18,054 nt of DNA, taken from contig DATKAJ010000048.1 in NCBI GenBank assembly GCA_035498175.1, forward strand, positions 1-18,054, given 5' to 3'. The notes below the pieces were generated by a model, which was given only the letters and a program-made list of their open reading frames with translations, was not told the origin of the DNA and searched no databases. The position numbers were made by a program, and so were the translations under genes. Positions 13,659 to 18,054 of the stretch are shown piece after piece. The stretch's first letter is position 1. Each line of letters begins with the position of its first letter. Source of the stretch: JALORV01 sp035498175. GTDB taxonomy: Bacteria > Pseudomonadota > Gammaproteobacteria > Burkholderiales > Burkholderiaceae_F.

Positions 13659-15071
13659 ATGGCCACGGCCAAAGACGTCATGAAGATGATCACGGACAAC
13701 GAGGTGCTCTTCGTTGACCTGCGCTTTACCGACACGAAGGGGAAGGAGCAGCACGTGTCCGTGCCGGCCAAGGCGTTCGAAGAAGACAAGTTCGAGCACG
13801 GCCACGCTTTCGATGGCTCGTCGATCGCGGGCTGGAAGGGCATCGAAGCCTCGGACATGCTGCTGATGCCGGATGCCGGTACCGCGCGGATGGACCCCTT
13901 CCGCGAGGAGAACACGCTGATCATCACCTGCGACGTCATCGAGCCGTCGACCGGCAAGGGCTATGACCGCGATCCACGCTCGCTGGCAAAGCGCGCTGAG
14001 GCCTACCTGAAGTCCACCGGCCTGGGCGACACCGCGTACTTCGGTCCCGAGCCCGAGTTCTTCATCTTCGACTCGGTCACCTGGAACGTCGACATGTCGG
14101 GCTCCTCGGTGCGGATCAAGTCGGAGGAAGCGCCGTGGTCGACCGGACTTGACTACGAAGCCGGCAACCTCGCCCACCGTCCTCCGGTCAAGGGCGGCTA
14201 CTTCCCGGTGCCGCCGACCGATTCGCTGCAGGACATCCGCTCGGAGATGTGCCTGCTGCTCGAGCAGCAGGGCGTCGAAGTCGAGGTGCACCACCACGAG
14301 GTGGCCGCGCCCGGACAGTGCGAGATCGGCACGAAATTCAGTACGCTGGTCAAGCGCGCCGACTGGCTGCAGATCCTGAAGTACACCGTGTGGAACGTTG
14401 CGGCCAGCTACGGCAAGACCGCGACCTTCATGCCCAAGCCTGTCGTGGGTGACAACGGCTCGGGCATGCACGTGCACCAGTCGGTGTGGAAGGAAGGCGC
14501 CAACCTCTTCGCGGGCAACGGCTATGCCGGGCTATCGGACTTCGCGCTCTATTACATCGGCGGCATCATCAAGCACGCGAAGGCGCTGAATGCGTTCACC
14601 AACCCGGGAACGAACAGCTACAAGCGGCTCGTTCCTGGCTTCGAGGCGCCGATCAACCTGGCGTACTCGGCGCGCAACCGTTCGGCGTCGTGCCGAATCC
14701 CGTACGTCAGCAACCCGAAGGGACGTCGCGTCGAAGTGCGCTTCCCGGATCCGACCTGCAACCCGTACCTGGGTTTCGCCGCGATGCTGATGGCCGGACT
14801 CGACGGCGTGCAGAACAAGATCCATCCGGGCGAGCCGATGGACAAGAACCTCTACGACCTCGAGCCGGAAGAGGCCGCCAAGGTTCCGCACCCGTGCGCG
14901 TCGCTCGACGAGGCGCTCGACAACCTCGACCGCGATCGCGAATTCCTGACGCGCGGCGGCGTGTTCGCCAGCGACATGATCGATGCCTACATCGCGCTGA
15001 AGATGGACGAGGTCACGCGCTTCCGCATGACCACCCATCCGGTCGAATTCGACATGTACTACAGCTCGTGA
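13659..15071 (+). CDS. glnA: Type I glutamine synthetase
   Basis: The 470-residue enzyme makes glutamine from glutamate, ammonia and ATP as a dodecamer. Visible motifs are F-D-G-S-S-I-A-G-W (51-59), G-P-E-P-E-F-F (129-135, metal-binding Glu131), N-G-S-G-M-H-V-H-Q-S (266-275), N-R-S-A-S-C-R-I-P (340-348) and R-F-P-D-P-T-C-N-P-Y (361-370). K-N-L-Y-D-L-E-P-E-E (397-406... with Tyr399) is the adenylylation loop, so GlnE control is expected. The length equals that of the proteobacterial GSI-beta enzymes. A good Shine-Dalgarno (GAGGAG, 13648-13653) fixes the start. Transcription is probably from the sigma-54 promoter at 13565-13580 under NtrC, and ends at the terminator at 15093-15122. Confidence 0.97.
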   Translation: MATAKDVMKMITDNEVLFVDLRFTDTKGKEQHVSVPAKAFEEDKFEHGHAFDGSSIAGWKGIEASDMLLMPDAGTARMDPFREENTLIITCDVIEPSTGKGYDRDPRSLAKRAEAYLKSTGLGDTAYFGPEPEFFIFDSVTWNVDMSGSSVRIKSEEAPWSTGLDYEAGNLAHRPPVKGGYFPVPPTDSLQDIRSEMCLLLEQQGVEVEVHHHEVAAPGQCEIGTKFSTLVKRADWLQILKYTVWNVAASYGKTATFMPKPVVGDNGSGMHVHQSVWKEGANLFAGNGYAGLSDFALYYIGGIIKHAKALNAFTNPGTNSYKRLVPGFEAPINLAYSARNRSASCRIPYVSNPKGRRVEVRFPDPTCNPYLGFAAMLMAGLDGVQNKIHPGEPMDKNLYDLEPEEAAKVPHPCASLDEALDNLDRDREFLTRGGVFASDMIDAYIALKMDEVTRFRMTTHPVEFDMYYSS

Positions 15072-15092
15072 GCCCGAGCTGCGCCACGCAGG

Positions 15093-15122
15093 ACAGGGGC
15101 GGGCGACCGCCCCTGTTTGCTT
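15093..15122 (+). terminator. Rho-independent terminator of glnA
   Basis: ACAGGGGCGG (15093-15102) and CCGCCCCTGT (15107-15116) form a perfect 10-bp stem around a GCGA loop (GNRA type). The right arm runs directly into TTTGCTTGC. It begins 21 bases after the glnA stop, so the downstream ntrBC genes probably depend on read-through or on their own promoter. Confidence 0.85.
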
Positions 15123-15191
15123 GCAGCGCACGGATGATCCGGAGCTCCCCAGAATGCGCGAACTGACCCTCGAACAGTGCGCACTTGGTTG

Positions 15192-15219
15192 CTTGTCCCA
15201 GGGCAGGCTGCCGTACACT
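15192..15219 (+). promoter_or_regulatory. Possible sigma-70 promoter of the DUF4124-like gene
   Basis: TACACT (15214-15219) resembles a -10 box. CTTGTC (15192-15197) is a poor -35 candidate at a 16-base spacing. The predicted start near 15226 would leave a leader of about 25 bases that includes the ribosome site GGAAGGGG. The promoter could also serve ntrBC downstream. Confidence 0.4.
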
Positions 15220-15250
15220 GCCGCCGGTTCGTGTGGGAAGGGGTGCGAGG

Positions 15251-15763
15251 GTGAACCGGGTTCTGCGCAAGGCCGTGTGCGCGATCGGTGTGGCGGTGCC
15301 GCTGGCTGTGCTCGCGCAGTCGTCGGACACGATCTTCATGTGTGTCGACGAGCAGGGCAACAAGTCGTTCCAGAACGTCGGCAGCGCCAAGGGCTGCAAG
15401 CGGCTGGACGTCGGGCCCGTGCTGTCGGTGCCTGCAGCAAAGCTGCCGGCGGGCCGCAGCGCATCGGCGGCGGACGATCGCGCGGCGGTGTCCCCGGCGA
15501 ATTTCCCTCGTGTCGATCGCGATACGCAGCGCACCCGTGACAGCGACCGGCGCCGCATCCTCGAAGACGAGCTCAAGACCGAAGAAGACCGGCTGGTCAG
15601 GCTTCGTGCCGAGTACAACAACGGCGAGCCTGAGCGTCGCGGCGACGAGCGCAACTACGCCCTGTATCAGGACCGCGTCCAGCGCCTGCGCGAGGACATC
15701 ACGCGCGTCGAAACCAACGTCGGCGCACTGCGCCGCGAGATCGCGCTCCTGCGTACCCAGTAG
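15251..15763 (+). CDS. Exported DUF4124-like protein with C-terminal coiled coil
   Basis: The 170-residue product begins with a GTG preceded by GGAAGGGG at a 7-base spacing. Residues 1-22 (V-N-R-V-L-R-K then a hydrophobic run ending V-L-A) look like a Sec signal peptide cleaved before Q-S-S-D. The mature N-terminus, I-F-M-C-V-D-E-Q-G-N-K-S-F-Q-N (28-42), resembles the short beta-hairpin of DUF4124 proteins and has cysteines 31 and 49 that could form a disulfide. Residues about 92-168 are highly charged (R-R-R-I-L-E-D-E-L-K-T-E-E-D-R-L) and should form a long helix or coiled coil. The location is probably periplasm. No function is known to me. Similar genes lie between glnA and ntrB in some betaproteobacteria (from memory). 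The open frame back to 15185 lacks a ribosome site. Confidence 0.8.
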   Translation: MNRVLRKAVCAIGVAVPLAVLAQSSDTIFMCVDEQGNKSFQNVGSAKGCKRLDVGPVLSVPAAKLPAGRSASAADDRAAVSPANFPRVDRDTQRTRDSDRRRILEDELKTEEDRLVRLRAEYNNGEPERRGDERNYALYQDRVQRLREDITRVETNVGALRREIALLRTQ

Positions 15764-15811
15764 CGGCGAGCCGCGCCGCTTGCAGTTCCCCTGCCTGCGT
15801 GGAGCCGCGCG

Positions 15812-16897
15812 ATGAACGCGGCTGCAGCCTTCGATCCGATCGCGAGCGAGACCTTCGACGGACTCGACCTGCTGTCGACCGCGGTGATCGTGCTCGACGA
15901 CGGCGCGCGGATCGTCCACGTCAATCAGGCCGCCGAGCTGCTGCTGAGCGTCTCGCGCAAGAACCTGCTCGGCCAGTCAGCCGAGCGGTTCATCGGTGAC
16001 GAACTTCAGCTGCAGCGACTGGTCGCCGATGCGCGCGCCAATGCGTTCGGCGACCGCGGTCAGGTGATGGCGATCAAGCGCTTCGGCCGCGACGCGCTGC
16101 CGGTGCGCGTGACCGCGACCGCGCAGTACGGCTCGCGCACGCCGCTGGTGCTCGAGATCTCGGAAATCGAGCAGCAGCTCAGGGTCGACCGCGAGGAGCG
16201 GCAGCTCGGCCTGTCGGAGGCGAACCGCGAGCTTCTGCGCAGCCTGGCGCACGAGATCAAGAATCCGCTGGGCGGCGTGCGCGGGGCGGCGCAGCTGCTC
16301 GACGCCGAGCTCGCGAGCCCCGACCAGCGCGAGTACACGCGCGTGATCATCGCCGAAGCCGATCGCCTGCAGGCCCTGGTCGATCGTCTGCTGGCGCCGC
16401 AGCGCGAGGCCCGCGTCGTCTCCGAGCTCAACATCCACGAGGTATTCGAGCGGGTGCGCCTGATCATGCTGGCCGAGTTCCCGCGCGGTCTCGTGATCGA
16501 GCGCGACTACGACGCGAGCGTGCCGGATTTCCGCGGCGACCGCGAGCAGCTGATCCAGGCGCTCCTCAACATCGTGCGCAACGCGACCCAGGCGCTCGAA
16601 TCGCGCATCGAGGCCGGCGACGCCCGCATCGTGCTGCGCACGCGCGTCGCGCGACAGGTGACGATCGCCCGCGCGCGCCACCGCCTGGCACTGGACTTGC
16701 ATGTGATTGACAACGGGCCGGGCGTGCCGAATGACATCAAGGACCGCATTTTCTATCCGCTCGTGTCGGGCCGCGACGACGGCACGGGCCTCGGACTCAC
16801 GCTCGCGCAGAACTTCATTCAGCAGCACGACGGCGTCATCGAACTGGACAGCCGGCCGGGCCGCACCGACTTCCGCATCCTCATACCCCTCCCATGA
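15812..16897 (+). CDS. glnL: Nitrogen regulation sensor kinase NtrB
   Basis: The 361-residue cytosolic histidine kinase responds to nitrogen status through PII and phosphorylates or dephosphorylates NtrC. A PAS domain spans about 17-120 (V-I-V-L-D-D-G-A-R-I-V-H-V-N-Q-A-A-E). The phospho-acceptor is His147 in L-A-H-E-I-K-N-P-L-G-G (145-155). The ATPase domain has its N-box N-I-V-R-N-A-T-Q-A (253-261), D-N-G-P-G-V-P (300-306) and G-T-G-L-G-L-T (324-330). No membrane segment is present, as usual for NtrB. GGAG lies seven bases before the ATG. The stop overlaps the ntrC start (ATGA), so the pair is translationally coupled. It follows the DUF4124-like gene by 48 bases. Confidence 0.95.
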   Translation: MNAAAAFDPIASETFDGLDLLSTAVIVLDDGARIVHVNQAAELLLSVSRKNLLGQSAERFIGDELQLQRLVADARANAFGDRGQVMAIKRFGRDALPVRVTATAQYGSRTPLVLEISEIEQQLRVDREERQLGLSEANRELLRSLAHEIKNPLGGVRGAAQLLDAELASPDQREYTRVIIAEADRLQALVDRLLAPQREARVVSELNIHEVFERVRLIMLAEFPRGLVIERDYDASVPDFRGDREQLIQALLNIVRNATQALESRIEAGDARIVLRTRVARQVTIARARHRLALDLHVIDNGPGVPNDIKDRIFYPLVSGRDDGTGLGLTLAQNFIQQHDGVIELDSRPGRTDFRILIPLP

Positions 16898-18054
16898 AGC
16901 CAATCTGGATCGTTGACGACGATCGCTCGATACGCTGGGTCCTGGAAAAGGCGCTCGCGCGGGAGAACCTGCCGTGCAAGGCCTTCGGCGTCGCCCAGGA
17001 GGTGCTGGATGAACTCGAGCACGACAGCCCGCAGGTCCTGATCTCCGACATCCGCATGCCCGGCATGAACGGCATCGAGCTGCTGCGTGCGGTCAAGCGG
17101 CGCCATCCGGCACTGCCCGTGATCGTAATGACCGCGTACTCGGATCTCGAGAGCGCGGTGTCGGCCTTCCAGGGCGGTGCATTTGAGTACCTGCCCAAGC
17201 CTTTCGACGTCGACAAGGCTGTCGAGCTGATCCGCCGTGCGGTCGACGAGAGTGTGCGCGAGTCGAGCGCCGATGAAGCGCCGGACCAGGTGCCGGAGAT
17301 CCTGGGGCAGGCAACGGCGATGCAGGATGTCTTCCGCGCCATCGGACGTCTGAGCCAGTCGAACGTGACCGTGCTGCTGACCGGAGAATCCGGCAGCGGC
17401 AAGGAAGTCGTGGCGCGCGCGTTGCACAAGCACAGTCCGCGGGCCGAGGCGCCCTTCATCGCGCTCAACATGGCCGCGATCCCGCGCGACCTGCTCGAAT
17501 CCGAACTCTTCGGCCATGAGCGCGGCGCGTTCACCGGGGCGCAGGCGATGCGGCGCGGCCGCTTCGAGCAGGCCGAAGGCGGAACGCTGTTCCTCGACGA
17601 GATCGGCGACATGCCAGCGGAGCTGCAGACGCGGCTGCTGCGCGTACTTTCCGACGGGTTCTATTACCGCGTTGGCGGGCACCAGCCGATCAAGGCCGAC
17701 GTGCGCGTGATCGCCGCGACCCACCAGAACCTCGAGGAGCGCGTCCGCCAGGGACTGTTCCGAGAGGACCTCTACCACCGCCTGAACGTGATCCGGCTGC
17801 GGCTGCCGGCGCTGCGCGAGCGCGCCGAGGACATTCCGCTGCTTGCGCGCCATTTTCTCGTCAAGAGTGCGCAGGAGCTGGGGGTGGAACCCAAGCGGCT
17901 GTCGGAAGAAGCGATCCGCTTCATCGGGCAGCTGCCGTTCCCGGGCAACGTGCGGCAGCTTGAAAACCTGTGCCACTGGCTCACGGTGCTCGCGCCGGCC
18001 CAGGTCGTGAAAGTCGAAGACCTCCCGCTCGAGATGCGGCAGGGCACGCCGGCG
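16894..18054 (+). CDS. glnG: Nitrogen regulator NtrC, C-terminus outside the window
   Basis: The 387 codons present encode a sigma-54-dependent response regulator. The receiver domain (1-115) has the acidic pocket at 8-10, phospho-acceptor Asp52 in S-D-I-R-M-P-G-M-N-G, Thr80 and Lys102. The AAA+ domain has Walker A G-E-S-G-S-G-K-E (164-171), the sigma-54-contacting loop E-R-G-A-F-T-G-A (209-216), Walker B T-L-F-L-D-E-I-G-D (231-239) and F-P-G-N-V-R-Q-L-E-N (349-358). The usual W-P-G-N is F-P-G-N here. Typical NtrC is about 470 residues, so the Fis-type DNA-binding domain lies beyond the right edge. When phosphorylated it should activate the sigma-54 promoter of glnA. The frame is open to the last base. 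Confidence 0.96.
   Translation, partial: MKPIWIVDDDRSIRWVLEKALARENLPCKAFGVAQEVLDELEHDSPQVLISDIRMPGMNGIELLRAVKRRHPALPVIVMTAYSDLESAVSAFQGGAFEYLPKPFDVDKAVELIRRAVDESVRESSADEAPDQVPEILGQATAMQDVFRAIGRLSQSNVTVLLTGESGSGKEVVARALHKHSPRAEAPFIALNMAAIPRDLLESELFGHERGAFTGAQAMRRGRFEQAEGGTLFLDEIGDMPAELQTRLLRVLSDGFYYRVGGHQPIKADVRVIAATHQNLEERVRQGLFREDLYHRLNVIRLRLPALRERAEDIPLLARHFLVKSAQELGVEPKRLSEEAIRFIGQLPFPGNVRQLENLCHWLTVLAPAQVVKVEDLPLEMRQGTPA

Noticed and set aside
1..18054. Mobile elements, CRISPR arrays, tRNA or rRNA genes, toxin-antitoxin or defence genes
   Set aside because: No transposase-like ORF, direct-repeat array or RNA gene signature was seen; nearly all of the sequence is accounted for by conserved housekeeping genes.

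Overview
The window looks like core chromosome of a GC-rich betaproteobacterium, probably Burkholderiales or a near relative. This is inferred from gene order (yicC-gmk-rpoZ-spoT facing greB; a Ser/Thr kinase and PP2C phosphatase ahead of rph-rdgB-hemW; glnA followed by a small secreted protein and ntrBC), from strongly G/C-ending codons, and from TACACT/TAGAAT-type -10 boxes close to start codons. I see no insertion sequence, phage gene, CRISPR array, tRNA or rRNA.

Layout. 1-149: tail of a tiny secreted or membrane-anchored protein, closed by a strong intrinsic terminator (175-206). 207-514: no convincing gene. 515-1981 (+): NAD(P)-binding epimerase-like protein with a C-terminal DUF2867-type domain. 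2079-3479 (-): fumC, class II fumarase, divergent from greB (3589-4140, +). 4125-8448 (-): spoT, rpoZ, gmk and yicC, transcribed in the order yicC-gmk-rpoZ-spoT. yicC and gmk overlap by ATGA; rpoZ appears to have its own promoter. 8582-13414 (+): a Ser/Thr kinase, a PP2C phosphatase, rph, rdgB (overlapping rph by ATGA) and hemW. 13415-13658: a regulatory region with a good sigma-54 promoter and NtrC-like sites. 13659-15071 (+): glnA, closed by a terminator (15093-15122). 15251-15763 (+): exported DUF4124-like coiled-coil protein. 15812-18054 (+): ntrB and ntrC, overlapping by ATGA; ntrC runs off the right edge before its DNA-binding domain.

How the genes work together. Two regulatory themes are visible. 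The first is nitrogen control: ntrB/ntrC encode the sensor kinase and sigma-54 activator expected to drive the glnA promoter a few kilobases upstream, and the encoded glutamine synthetase keeps the adenylylatable tyrosine. The second is nucleotide and stress physiology: SpoT makes and degrades (p)ppGpp, omega and GreB act on RNA polymerase, Gmk makes GDP (and is a known ppGpp target in some bacteria), RdgB removes non-canonical purine triphosphates, and RNase PH and YicC act on RNA. A kinase/phosphatase pair of unknown substrate lies between these blocks.

The window is mostly ordinary housekeeping DNA. The observations most worth following are the glnA control region, the kinase-phosphatase pair with its inverted-repeat-rich spacer, and the uncharacterised secreted protein between glnA and ntrBC. 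I did not find a convincing novel system.
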